The notes under the pieces: generated by a model
Seen by the model: only the letters and a program-made list of their open reading frames with translations
Databases searched by the model: none
What the model was told of the DNA's origin: nothing
Program-made: the position numbers and the translations under genes
Part shown: positions 25,332 to 34,019 of the stretch, one piece after another
Position numbering within the stretch: position 1 is the stretch's first letter
How the letters are laid out: every line of letters starts with the position of its first letter
Source: an uncultured Acidobacteriota bacterium
Lineage (GTDB): Bacteria; Acidobacteriota; Terriglobia; Terriglobales; Acidobacteriaceae
Direction: 5' to 3'
Length of the DNA: 64,000 bases
Assembly: GCA_903873705.1 (NCBI GenBank)
Contig: CAIQPK010000050.1
Coordinates: 1 to 64,000 of the forward strand

Positions 25332-28286
25332 TTGAAGAGCGGCTACCCAACTCGTCTGCTCGCTATCCTGCTCGCCGTGGTGACGCTGGGCGCGATGGCG
25401 CTGGCCGCAGCGAATTTATCGCAGGAATCGAGCTACACTCCCGCCACCGACGGCGCCAGGACGACGGAGGCCCAGGGCGGCCTGCTGGTCTACTCCGTTC
25501 CCAAAGGCAGCCCCGCCGAGCGTGCTGGCATTCGCTCCGGCGATGTGCTCACCGCGATCAACGAGCAGCCGACACCCCGGGTAGCTTCCGCCCAGCGCGT
25601 CATCTCGGCCAGCGGCGTCTACTCCAAAGCGACCTACACCCTGCTGCGTAAGACCACCAGCGGACAGTTAGCCAGCCTCGATATTCAGGTGATCCTGGAG
25701 CCCGTTGACCGTTCCGAGCACCAGATCCTGCGGCTGATCGCGCTGGTTTACCTGGCGATTGGTCTGTATGTCCTTTTCCGCCGCTGGGGCGCGCCGAAAT
25801 CGACCCATTTTTATGTATTCTGCCTCGTCTCCTTTGTCCTGTACGCGTTCAAGTACAGCGGCCTGTTCGACGGCCTGGACCTCGTCATCCTGTGGTGTAA
25901 TTACGCCGCCACAGCCTTGCAACCCGCCCTATTCCTGCACTTTGCCGTCAGCTTTACGGACGACGCCCAGGCTCTGCCGCGTAGAAGGCTGTTCTATCCA
26001 CTGCTCTACATCCCGGGCGCGGTCCTTATCTGGTTTCGCTACCTCTCCGTAGAGCGGTGGAGCTCGACCGGCCAGCTCCAGCACCGGCTTGACCAGATTG
26101 ACTATGCCTACCTGGCGATTTTTTACATCGTGGCAGCCGTGGTGTTCTGGCTGCGCTATCGTGTCGAGCAGAATCCGCTGCAACGTCAACAGCTCAAGTG
26201 GCTGACCCGCGGAACGCTGCTGACGGTTCTACCCTTCACGCTCTTTTACGTGATCCCGTTCCTGAGCGATGCCACTGCTCCGATGACGCTGACGCGCTTC
26301 GCGGGCCTGTCGCTGATCCTTCTGCCGCTGACTTTCAGCTGGGCGATTGTGCGCTACCGCCTGATGGACGTCGACCTCATCTTCAAGCGCGGCGTAACCT
26401 ACACGCTGGCAACGGCGGCGCTCGTCGGCCTTTACTTCTGCGTCATCGCGCTTTCTGCGGAGTTCGTGCACACCCGCTTTGCCGGCCTCGGCGCCTGGGG
26501 CCTCACCGTGGCCGTGATCGTGACCGGCCTGCTTTTCGACCCGCTGAAACGCATGATCCAGGGCCGCGTGGATCGCGTTTTCGACCAGAAGCGCTTTGAC
26601 TACCGCGAAACGCTGGTTGAGTTTGGCCGCAGCCTGAACGCACAGACCGACCTCGGCACCCTGGTCCAGTCCATCGTGGAACGCCTGCCACAGACCCTGC
26701 TGGTCACCCGCGTCGCCGTCTTCCTCGCCGACAGCGATGAGGCTGACGAGAACCAGCACTTCACGCTGGTGGCCTCTCACGGCCTGAACCATCGCGCCCC
26801 GCAGGGCGGCAAGTTCGACCTCGACTTCCTCAACTTCGACCGCCGCGGCGCGGACTCGCACATCTTCTTTGACTCTCCCCAGGCTGTTCTTCGCCTGCCG
26901 CAACGGCAGCGAGAAGCTGCTGCCACGCTCGACCTGAATTACTACCTGCCTTGCCGCGCCTCGCGCCACGAGGGCGGCGGCCTGCGCACCATCGCCGTCA
27001 TCGGCCTCGGGCGAACGGACGACGGCGACTTCCTCTCCAGCGAAGACGTGGAGCTGCTCGAATCGCTCGCCGGATACATCGGCATCGCCATTCAAAACGC
27101 CCAGCTCTACCGCCGTCTTCAGCAGCAGATCACGGACTTCGAGCGGCTCAAGGATTTCAACGAAAACATCGTGGAGTCGATCAACATCGGGGTCTTCGCG
27201 GTCGACCTGAACGACTGCATCGAGAGCTGGAACGCGCAGATGGAAGTGATGTATGCACTGCCTCGCGCTGAGGCGCTGCGCCGTCCGCTGGCCGAGGTCT
27301 TCTCGGCCGACTTCGTCGACCAGTTCCACAACCTGCGCGCCGAGCAGGGCGTCAGCACGATTTACAAGTTCCGCTTCACCACCCCGGCCGGCGAAGCCCG
27401 CACCGCCAACATCACCATCGCGCCACTGCTCAACCGCGACTTCCAGGCTGTCGGCCGCATCGTCATCGTCGACGATCTGACCGAGCACATCCACCTTGAG
27501 CAGCAGTTGACGCAGGCTGAGAAGCTGTCGTCGATCGGATTGCTGGCCGCGGGCGTCGCGCATGAAGTGAATACGCCGCTCGCCGTCATCTCAAGCTACA
27601 CACAGATGCTGACCAAGCAGCTCAAGATGGACGAGCGCAACGCCAAGCTGACGCCGGTGCTGGAAAAGATAACGCAGCAGACGTTCCGAGCGTCGGAGAT
27701 CGTGAACGGCCTGCTGAACTTCTCGCGGACGGGAAGTGCCGAGTTTACGCGCGTGGACATCAACACCATGTTGCGCGAAACCGTCACGCTGCTGGAACAT
27801 CAGCTGCGCTCCGGGCGCATCGAGGTGCAGCTTGAGCTTGCCGCGCTGCCGACGATCCAGGGCAATCTCGGCAAGTTGCAGCAGGTGGTGCTGAACCTGA
27901 TCATGAACGCGAAGGACGCCATGCAGGAGCGGGGGTTTGGAAGCATCGCCATTGCTACCGAACAGCGCTCGGGCATCGTCGAAATACGTGTATCGGACGA
28001 TGGGTCCGGGATGCCGCCGGAAGTGCTGCGTCGCATCTACGATCCGTTCTTTACCACCAAGAGTTCGCCCAAAGAGGGTCAGCGCAAAGGCACGGGCCTG
28101 GGGCTTTCCGTCACTTACGGCATCATGCAGGAGCACGCGGGCAAGATTCACGTTGAGAGTGCGGTCGGCGAAGGCACGACGTTCCGACTCGAATTTCCCG
28201 CTCCGGATGCGCAGTCTGCTCCACGAGAGCCGCAACCCGCGCCGTCAGCGGAAGCTGTAACCGATCGAAAGGCCGTGCATGTCTGA
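25332..28286 (+). CDS. Membrane sensor histidine kinase with PDZ, GAF and PAS domains (NtrB-like output)
   Basis: A 984-residue hybrid-input kinase. The order is: signal/anchor helix (about 6-30), PDZ-like domain (about 45-120, LVYSVPKGSPAERAGIRSGD), a block of about seven further TM helices (135-400), GAF (about 430-590), PAS (about 605-710), HisKA with H744 in GVAHEVNTPLAVISS, and HATPase (LIMNAKDAM, DDGSGMPPE, GTGLGLSVTYGIM). It starts at TTG 25332 with GAGG about 7 bases upstream; no ATG fits. It overlaps the regulator gene by 8 bases, so the two form a two-component pair. The extracytoplasmic PDZ suggests sensing of protein C-termini or envelope state, which is inference. Confidence 0.88.
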   Translation: MKSGYPTRLLAILLAVVTLGAMALAAANLSQESSYTPATDGARTTEAQGGLLVYSVPKGSPAERAGIRSGDVLTAINEQPTPRVASAQRVISASGVYSKATYTLLRKTTSGQLASLDIQVILEPVDRSEHQILRLIALVYLAIGLYVLFRRWGAPKSTHFYVFCLVSFVLYAFKYSGLFDGLDLVILWCNYAATALQPALFLHFAVSFTDDAQALPRRRLFYPLLYIPGAVLIWFRYLSVERWSSTGQLQHRLDQIDYAYLAIFYIVAAVVFWLRYRVEQNPLQRQQLKWLTRGTLLTVLPFTLFYVIPFLSDATAPMTLTRFAGLSLILLPLTFSWAIVRYRLMDVDLIFKRGVTYTLATAALVGLYFCVIALSAEFVHTRFAGLGAWGLTVAVIVTGLLFDPLKRMIQGRVDRVFDQKRFDYRETLVEFGRSLNAQTDLGTLVQSIVERLPQTLLVTRVAVFLADSDEADENQHFTLVASHGLNHRAPQGGKFDLDFLNFDRRGADSHIFFDSPQAVLRLPQRQREAAATLDLNYYLPCRASRHEGGGLRTIAVIGLGRTDDGDFLSSEDVELLESLAGYIGIAIQNAQLYRRLQQQITDFERLKDFNENIVESINIGVFAVDLNDCIESWNAQMEVMYALPRAEALRRPLAEVFSADFVDQFHNLRAEQGVSTIYKFRFTTPAGEARTANITIAPLLNRDFQAVGRIVIVDDLTEHIHLEQQLTQAEKLSSIGLLAAGVAHEVNTPLAVISSYTQMLTKQLKMDERNAKLTPVLEKITQQTFRASEIVNGLLNFSRTGSAEFTRVDINTMLRETVTLLEHQLRSGRIEVQLELAALPTIQGNLGKLQQVVLNLIMNAKDAMQERGFGSIAIATEQRSGIVEIRVSDDGSGMPPEVLRRIYDPFFTTKSSPKEGQRKGTGLGLSVTYGIMQEHAGKIHVESAVGEGTTFRLEFPAPDAQSAPREPQPAPSAEAVTDRKAVHV

Positions 28287-29709
28287 AACCGCAACGCTGA
28301 GCGTGGACGAAGTTACACCGCGCGTCACGTCCGGCAATATTCTGATCATCGACGATGAAGCGGGTATTCGCGACTCGCTCGAAACCCTGCTGACGCTGGA
28401 AGGATTCACCGTCGAGATGGCGCCGGAAGGCCGGAGCGGTCTCGATATGCTGACGCGCCACGCGTACGACCTGCTGCTGCTGGACCTGGCGCTGCCCGGC
28501 GAAAGCGGCATTGACCTGCTGCCGCGCATCAAATCGCTTTCACCCGACCTGCCGATCATCATGATTACCGCCTACGGCACCGTGGGCAACGTCGTCGACG
28601 CCATCCACGCCGGCGCTGCGAACTTCGTGCAGAAGCCCTGGGACAATGAGAAGCTGCTGGCCGACATCCGGGCCGCGATCGGCCGCTCGCAGGCCGAGCA
28701 GGAAGTCGTCCACCTGAAGCGCGCCCTGAAACGCCGCTACTCGTTTGACAACATCGTCGGGAAGAGCGACGCCATGCTGCGGCTCTTCGACCTTGTGTCG
28801 CAGGTCGCGCCGAGCCGCTCGACGGTGCTCATACAGGGCGAAAGCGGGACCGGCAAAGAGCTGATAGCCAAGGCCATCCACGCGAATTCTCCGCGGCGCG
28901 ACAAGGCGTTCATCCCGGTCAACACCGGGGCCGTGCCATCCGACCTGCTGGAGTCGACACTGTTCGGGCACGAGCGCGGCGCGTTTACGTCAGCGGTGGC
29001 GGCCAAAAAGGGTTTGTTTGAGGTGGCGGACGGCGGGACGCTTTTTCTGGACGAAATTGGCACCATGGGCATGGATATGCAGGCCAAAATTCTGCGCGTG
29101 CTGCAGGACCGGCGGTTCATGCACCTGGGAGGCAACAGCGAGATCCAGGTGGATGTGCGGATCGTAGCCGCGACCAATGTGAATCTGCAACAGGCGGTCA
29201 AGGAAGGCCGCTTCCGCGAGGACCTCTTCTATCGCCTGAACGTGATCTCGCTCGACCTGCCGCCGCTGCGGAATCGGAAGCAGGATATTCCGCTGCTTGC
29301 TGCCCACTTCCTGAAGGTTTACGCAGAAGAAAACGGCTTTTCTCCACGCCTGCTCGCGGCAGAAACGCTCCGCCTGATGATGGATTACGAGTGGCCGGGA
29401 AATGTGCGGGAACTCGAGAATGCGATCGAGCGTGGCGTGGTGCTCTCGACCGGTGAGGCGATTACGCCTGACCTGCTGCCGGGGCAGCTGCGAGGCAACA
29501 CCTACTCGACCGACCTGCTGGAGCAGAAGCCCGATGCGTCGCTGTTCGATGTGATGGAAGAGATTGAGCGGCGGATTATCGCGGACCGGCTGGAGCGGTG
29601 CAATTGGAACCAGACGGAGGCGGCCGAGTATTTCCGGATTCCGCTGTCGACGCTGAACCAGAAGATAAAGCGGCTGACCATTGAGGTCAAGAAGCGCGTC
29701 CGGGAATAA
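28279..29709 (+). CDS. NtrC-family sigma-54-dependent response regulator
   Basis: A 476-residue activator. The receiver (about 15-130) has phospho-acceptor D69 in LLLLDLALPGESG. The AAA+ domain (about 155-390) has Walker A GESGTGKELIAK, the RpoN contact loop GAFTSA (one change from GAFTGA), FLDEIGTM Walker B and LNVISLDLPPLRNRKQDI. A Fis-type HTH closes the protein (about 440-470, NQTEAAEYFRIPLSTLNQKI). It is cognate to the upstream PDZ kinase. A sigma-54-like site precedes the operon. The gene converges with the CCA-adding enzyme gene, leaving 24 bases and no obvious terminator. Confidence 0.93.
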   Translation: MSETATLSVDEVTPRVTSGNILIIDDEAGIRDSLETLLTLEGFTVEMAPEGRSGLDMLTRHAYDLLLLDLALPGESGIDLLPRIKSLSPDLPIIMITAYGTVGNVVDAIHAGAANFVQKPWDNEKLLADIRAAIGRSQAEQEVVHLKRALKRRYSFDNIVGKSDAMLRLFDLVSQVAPSRSTVLIQGESGTGKELIAKAIHANSPRRDKAFIPVNTGAVPSDLLESTLFGHERGAFTSAVAAKKGLFEVADGGTLFLDEIGTMGMDMQAKILRVLQDRRFMHLGGNSEIQVDVRIVAATNVNLQQAVKEGRFREDLFYRLNVISLDLPPLRNRKQDIPLLAAHFLKVYAEENGFSPRLLAAETLRLMMDYEWPGNVRELENAIERGVVLSTGEAITPDLLPGQLRGNTYSTDLLEQKPDASLFDVMEEIERRIIADRLERCNWNQTEAAEYFRIPLSTLNQKIKRLTIEVKKRVRE

Positions 29710-29733
29710 GCAGCACGCATCCGGCCTTGCTGG

Positions 29734-31611
29734 TTAGCGGCGGCCCTTGGGCTTCGATGCGGGCTTGGCCTTTTTGGCCGGAGCGGGCTTCTTTGCCGGG
29801 GATGCTTTTTGGGGTGCGGGCTTCTTTGCGACTATCTTTGCGGGCGCTTTCTTTGCGGAAGCCTTTTTAGCGACGGGTTTTGGGGCGGGCTTGGCGGTTT
29901 TTTTGGCCGGTGCTTTGACGACCTTCGCGGGAGCCTTCTTTGCAGCGGGCTTAGCCGCTGACTTTGCGGCCGGCTTGGCGGCCTTCTTCGCCGGAGTTTT
30001 GGCCGGGGAAGCTGGCTTCTTCGCGGCTTTGGCTGGCGGGGCAGCTTTGGCCGGAGCAGCCTTAGCCGGGGCTTTTGCAGCTGCGGCCACTTTTGCGGGA
30101 GCGGTCTTGAGCGGTGCCGCGGGCTTCACCGGTGCCTTTGCTGGCTTCTCCGGCTTGGGAGCAGGAGGCACCTTGACGGGCGCGGGAGCCTCGGCTGCAG
30201 GCGCTACGGCGGCGGCGGCGAGGTCTACATCCCCCTCAGCTTCAGCGGCGACGGCCGCGGCCTTCTTGGCCCGCGACTTGGGCACCTTGGCTTCCTTCTT
30301 GACCGCGCGGCGGCGCATGTTGACCGGTGGTGGGGGAGCGGGAGGGGAGAAGGGCTCGAGGAAGGCGCGGGCCGCTTCGGGGGTGTCGAGCTTGCCGTCC
30401 ATGATGGCGAAGAAGATCTGCTCGACCAGCGCCTCGTAACCCGGCAGGTCAGGGGTAATACGCATCTCCTGCATCAACGTATACGGAATGCGCTGACGAG
30501 CTTGCGGCCAGTCGGTAAAGAAAGCCTTGAAGCGTGCCTGCACCGGCGCGCTTTTGGTGCTGTGCGCGAGCCAGAGGACGCTCTCCGGGACTGCGGAACC
30601 CAGCAGCTTCCAGGCCGCAGAGGGTGCAGCAAATTCTTTTGCGGAGAATTGGGTACCGAAGGCCTTCGCTTCGGCCTCCAGCGAATCGATCTGTTTGGCA
30701 AAGCCCGGACGCGCAAAGCCCTTCTTCAGCGCGGCAACTTCCTTGGGCGGCATCTTGGCGGTCAGCAGAGGGAAATAGGCTACGGACGGATCCGGGAAGA
30801 TACCCATCGCGTTCAACTGCCCAACGGTATCGCGCAGACGGTTGAGTTCGGGATCGTTGGCCTTGGCTGCACTCCATGCCGGGAACAGGAACTTCATCCA
30901 GCCTTCGGACTCCAGGCGGCGCAGGACGCGCAGCGGGTCCTCCTCGCGGATGATTTCCTCGGTCTCGTACGCTCGCTGGGCTTCGTTCATGGCGGCGATG
31001 TAGTTTTCCGCCTTGCCGTTGTCATAGCGCTGCCGAGTGCGCTGTTCCATGTGCCAGCCGAGCCGGGCGCCGAAGCGCTCGGCGCGGATCATGCGGGAGG
31101 GATCTTCGATAAAGCCGTAGTTCGAGACCAGGCGGAGTTCGCGGTTTTCAATGTCGGCTACACCGTTGAGGGGGTCCATCAGCAGGCCGTAGGAGCCCTG
31201 GTTGAGGGAGATGGCCATAGCATTGGCAGTGAAATCGCGGTGGTGAAGATCATCCAGAATCGTGGCCGGCTTGGAGACCGGCTTACCCGGCTTGGGGAAA
31301 GTCAACGAAACAGCACTGGCGACTTCAATGCGAACGCCGCCCGGAAAATGAAAAAATAATGACTGGAAGGTGTCTGATTCGCCGACCAGCAACCCGCCCG
31401 CGTGCTCCAATTCTTTCTTCAACTTAGGCGCAGACCCCTGAACAACAACATCAAGGTCGCGAATGGGTGCCCCGCTGGTGAGATCGCGGACGGCGCCGCC
31501 TACCAGGAAAACGGTAAGACCGCGCGAACGGGCAACATCGCGGACGGTGGCCAGCGCTTTTTGCTGGGCCGGAGTGAGTCTGGTCTGGAGCAGGTAAATG
31601 TAATCTGCCAT
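29734..31611 (-). CDS. CCA-adding/poly(A) polymerase-family tRNA nucleotidyltransferase with H1-like tail
   Basis: A 625-residue protein. The N-terminal nucleotidyltransferase head has FLVGGAVRDLTSGAPIRDLD (G-G and the DxD metal pair), HRDFTANAMAI and DPSRMIRAERF, as in class II CCA-adding/poly(A) polymerases. The helical body extends to about residue 430. The last 190 residues are a low-complexity Ala/Lys/Pro tail with PAKKA, KAPAKA and AKKAPAK repeats, like histone H1 or bacterial H1-like proteins. Only the head and body are needed for CCA addition; the tail may bind nucleic acid. The genome encodes CCA on the tRNA seen here, so the enzyme may act in repair or polyadenylation. Confidence 0.85.
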   Translation of the reverse strand: MADYIYLLQTRLTPAQQKALATVRDVARSRGLTVFLVGGAVRDLTSGAPIRDLDVVVQGSAPKLKKELEHAGGLLVGESDTFQSLFFHFPGGVRIEVASAVSLTFPKPGKPVSKPATILDDLHHRDFTANAMAISLNQGSYGLLMDPLNGVADIENRELRLVSNYGFIEDPSRMIRAERFGARLGWHMEQRTRQRYDNGKAENYIAAMNEAQRAYETEEIIREEDPLRVLRRLESEGWMKFLFPAWSAAKANDPELNRLRDTVGQLNAMGIFPDPSVAYFPLLTAKMPPKEVAALKKGFARPGFAKQIDSLEAEAKAFGTQFSAKEFAAPSAAWKLLGSAVPESVLWLAHSTKSAPVQARFKAFFTDWPQARQRIPYTLMQEMRITPDLPGYEALVEQIFFAIMDGKLDTPEAARAFLEPFSPPAPPPPVNMRRRAVKKEAKVPKSRAKKAAAVAAEAEGDVDLAAAAVAPAAEAPAPVKVPPAPKPEKPAKAPVKPAAPLKTAPAKVAAAAKAPAKAAPAKAAPPAKAAKKPASPAKTPAKKAAKPAAKSAAKPAAKKAPAKVVKAPAKKTAKPAPKPVAKKASAKKAPAKIVAKKPAPQKASPAKKPAPAKKAKPASKPKGRR

Positions 31612-31821
31612 GAGGTAATCGTCGCCCCCTCCTGGGGGTGGCGTCCATTGTGGACGCTTGGTGGTGTCCGCTAAATGCCTAAGAATCTGTCACTTAGCTA
31701 GCGCTAGGTGCTCTTGCCAACACCCGATTGTACATCATGGGGTGGCGTTTGGGTGACATTTTGCACTATTTACGTGGCGATTCGCGTTTGCCATGCGACA
31801 ATCCGACCGGCGAGCGGTCCT
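31612..31821. promoter_or_regulatory. Divergent intergenic region with a hairpin and a 10-bp palindrome
   Basis: This region separates the CCA-enzyme gene and the plus-strand unknown gene. It holds a hairpin GCGTCCA-TTG-TGGACGC (31641-31657), a GCCCCC/GGGGGTGGC stem just before it, and the perfect palindrome CTAGCGCTAG (31698-31707), a possible operator. I could not identify convincing -35/-10 pairs. Confidence 0.35.
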
Positions 31822-32316
31822 ATGGCAGGAGCACAGAAAAAGGTGGTGGTACGGCTCTTCGACGGCGCTCCGATCACCGGCTATCTTCCTGTTTCAGGTT
31901 TTGTAGAAGGTGACGTGGTACCGCTGATGGATAGTGGCGGACGTTCGATCCATCTTGCTATCAGTGAGATAAAGCTGATTGCTTATGTGTGGGATTTTAA
32001 TTCCGGCGACCCGGAAGACCCGGAACGGCTGGGTCGGAAGCGCTATCCCGCGCGGCCAAGGAGCGAGGGCCTCTGGCTGCGCATGATGTTTCGAGACGGC
32101 GACCTGCTGGAGGGGCTGGCTGCGGCTGACATCAGCCTGTTGGAGTGGCTGGCGACAGACAGGGGTGTGATGGTGACCCCACCTGACGCCCGCTCCAACA
32201 CGCAACGCGTCTACGTTCCGCGAGCCGCCTTGAGCGGCCTGGAGATTCTCGGCGTGATCCAGCCCCGCAGGACTCCGGCCCCCACGCGGGATCCGCAGCC
32301 GGGGCTCTTCGGCTAA
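31822..32316 (+). CDS. Conserved-looking protein of unknown function
   Basis: A 164-residue soluble protein that I do not recognise. It begins VVVRLFDGAPITGYLP and has a beta-rich N-terminal half (VVVRLFDG, SIHLAISEIKLIAYVWDF), a central charged stretch with DPEDPERLGRKRYP, and a repeat of the same small motif (LWLRMMFRDGDLLEGLAA). The layout suggests two related beta subdomains. I start at the ATG at 31822; the upstream in-frame region to 31708 lies in the divergent promoter region and is not protein-like. It lies 30 bases upstream of lpxD and may be co-transcribed with it. Confidence 0.6.
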   Translation: MAGAQKKVVVRLFDGAPITGYLPVSGFVEGDVVPLMDSGGRSIHLAISEIKLIAYVWDFNSGDPEDPERLGRKRYPARPRSEGLWLRMMFRDGDLLEGLAAADISLLEWLATDRGVMVTPPDARSNTQRVYVPRAALSGLEILGVIQPRRTPAPTRDPQPGLFG

Positions 32317-32346
32317 ACCTGAGGCGTCAATGAGACAATCGCGAGC

Positions 32347-33345
32347 ATGAAACTGAGCGAACTGGCGGATCGGTTGGGCGCTACCCTGACTGGCGGCGAT
32401 GGTGGCACCGAAGTGACGGGTGTGGCGGGGATTGAAGAGGCCGGGCCCGGTGAGGTGACTTTTGTCGCCAACCCGAAGTATGCGGCGCTGGCGCGGACAA
32501 CGGGGGCCGCTGCGGTCATCGTCGAGCCGGGATTTGGCGAGACGACGGTGCCGACACTGCGTGTGGCCAATCCGTACCTGGCCTTTGCGCGGGCTATTGA
32601 ATGCTTCTATCAGCCTCCGGTCTATGCGCCGGGCATCCATCCGTCGGCGGTAGTCGCGGCGAGCGCGAAGCTCGGCAAAGACATTCACATCAGTCCCTAT
32701 GTTGTTATTTCAGAGGATGTTGTCATCGGAGATGGCGCGGTTCTACTGCCCCATGTGGTCGTCTATCCCGGAGTGACCGTGGGAGACCGGTTCTTCGCTC
32801 ACGCCCATGCCGTTGTGCGCGAGCATTGCCGACTCGGTGATGATGTCGTACTGCAGAATGGCGCCATTGTCGGCGCGGACGGGTTCGGCTTCGCCAAGGG
32901 CCCGGGAGGGCGCTGGGTGAAGATTGTGCAATCCGGACCGGCGGTTCTGGAAGACGCCGTCGAAGTGCAGGCGAACGCGTGCATCGATCGGGCCTCCATC
33001 GGCGAGACGCGGATCTCCGCCGGGGCGAAGATCGACAACCTGGTCCAGGTGGGGCATGGGTCGACCGTGGGCGAAAATACGCTGCTGTGTGCGCAGGTAG
33101 GCCTGGCCGGGTCAACGACCATCGGGAACAATGTCATCCTTGCGGGGCAGGTGGGCGTAGCCGGACATCTGACGGTCGGCGACGGTGCTATCGCCACGGC
33201 ACAGACGGGGATTCCCAGCGACGTGGCGCCGGGGGCGGTGGTGAGCGGCTATCCCGCGATGGATAACCGGGAGTGGCTGCGGATGGTGACGGCGTTGAAG
33301 AGGGTGCCGGAGCTGCTGCGGAAGCTGCGGGGGATGGAGAAGTAG
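32347..33345 (+). CDS. lpxD: UDP-3-O-acylglucosamine N-acyltransferase LpxD
   Basis: A 332-residue lipid A enzyme that adds the N-linked 3-hydroxyacyl chain to UDP-3-O-acyl-glucosamine. The N-terminal uridine-binding domain (1-100) is followed by a left-handed beta helix of hexapeptide repeats (about 105-305: VVISEDVVIGDGAVLLPHVV and so on). The catalytic His is in DNLVQVGHGSTVGENT, with the GADGFGFAK loop also present. A short C-terminal helix (EWLRMVTALKRVPELLRKLR) closes the trimer. Its presence supports a Gram-negative LPS-bearing organism. A small lipoprotein gene follows after 23 bases. Confidence 0.95.
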   Translation: MKLSELADRLGATLTGGDGGTEVTGVAGIEEAGPGEVTFVANPKYAALARTTGAAAVIVEPGFGETTVPTLRVANPYLAFARAIECFYQPPVYAPGIHPSAVVAASAKLGKDIHISPYVVISEDVVIGDGAVLLPHVVVYPGVTVGDRFFAHAHAVVREHCRLGDDVVLQNGAIVGADGFGFAKGPGGRWVKIVQSGPAVLEDAVEVQANACIDRASIGETRISAGAKIDNLVQVGHGSTVGENTLLCAQVGLAGSTTIGNNVILAGQVGVAGHLTVGDGAIATAQTGIPSDVAPGAVVSGYPAMDNREWLRMVTALKRVPELLRKLRGMEK

Positions 33346-33368
33346 CGCTGCCCTGTTAGGCTGGACGG

Positions 33369-33743
33369 ATGAGCAGCAGGTTATTGCGGGCGCGGCGTGG
33401 GGCTTGGGTTGCCCTGGCGGTTGCGGTGATGATGGGGGCCGGTGGGTGCCACTCGGCTTATATCGAAACGACGGTTCGCAATGCCAGCGGGGGACCGATT
33501 TCTCTGCTGGAGGTCGACTATCCCAGCGCGAGTTTTGGGAAAGAGGCGCTGGCGATGGGGGCGGAGTATCACTACCGGTTCAAGGTGCTGGGGAATGGGC
33601 CGACCAAGGTGTTGTGGACGGATGCCGGGCAGCATGAGCACAGTGTGCCGGGGCCGTCGCTCAATGAGGGTGATGAAGGCCGGCTGGTGGTGACGATTCG
33701 ACCTGCGGACGCCGATTTCAACCTGGATAAGGGGCGGCAGTAG
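33369..33743 (+). CDS. Small predicted lipoprotein
   Basis: A 124-residue protein with an N-terminal basic region, hydrophobic stretch WVALAVAVMMGAGG and a lipobox-like GAGGC followed by HSAYIE, so probably lipidated. The mature part is beta-rich (TTVRNASGGPISLLEVDYPSAS, YHYRFKVLGNGPTKVLWTDA) and resembles small acidobacterial envelope proteins with no known role. It follows lpxD by 23 bases, consistent with co-transcription. Its 3' end overlaps a short ORF on the other strand. Confidence 0.65.
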   Translation: MSSRLLRARRGAWVALAVAVMMGAGGCHSAYIETTVRNASGGPISLLEVDYPSASFGKEALAMGAEYHYRFKVLGNGPTKVLWTDAGQHEHSVPGPSLNEGDEGRLVVTIRPADADFNLDKGRQ

Positions 33744-33858
33744 CCTGGCTGTGGGCTTTGCCGTCGTTGGTTTCCCAGGGCGTGTCGATGCAGAAAACGG
33801 TGAGTGCGGCAGCGGAGATAAAGGCGACGCCGAGCAACAGTAGCGATAACGATTCCAT
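33718..33858 (-). CDS. Small single-TM protein, 46 residues
   Basis: A short ORF with GGGAGG 5 bases before its ATG (33858), much stronger than background. The product starts MESLSLLLLGVAFISAAALT, one TM helix, then a hydrophilic tail (CIDTPWETNDGKAHSQ). It overlaps the last 26 bases of the lipoprotein gene on the opposite strand. No homologue is recognised. Support rests on the RBS, hydrophobic helix and otherwise empty intergenic space. Confidence 0.45.
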   Translation of the reverse strand: MESLSLLLLGVAFISAAALTVFCIDTPWETNDGKAHSQATAAPYPG

Positions 33859-34019
33859 TTGAGCCTCCCTGGTTCGCCAAATCGGCAGTGCTCTCCGATG
33901 CGGGCGTTGATGCCTCTATCGACGCAGGGCGTACGCTTGCGAGGAACGTCCCGTTTCGGTTCGACCCGTACGCTGGATTGGGGTTAGCTCACAAAGCGAC
34001 GTAAGGTAGACTGCGGTTT

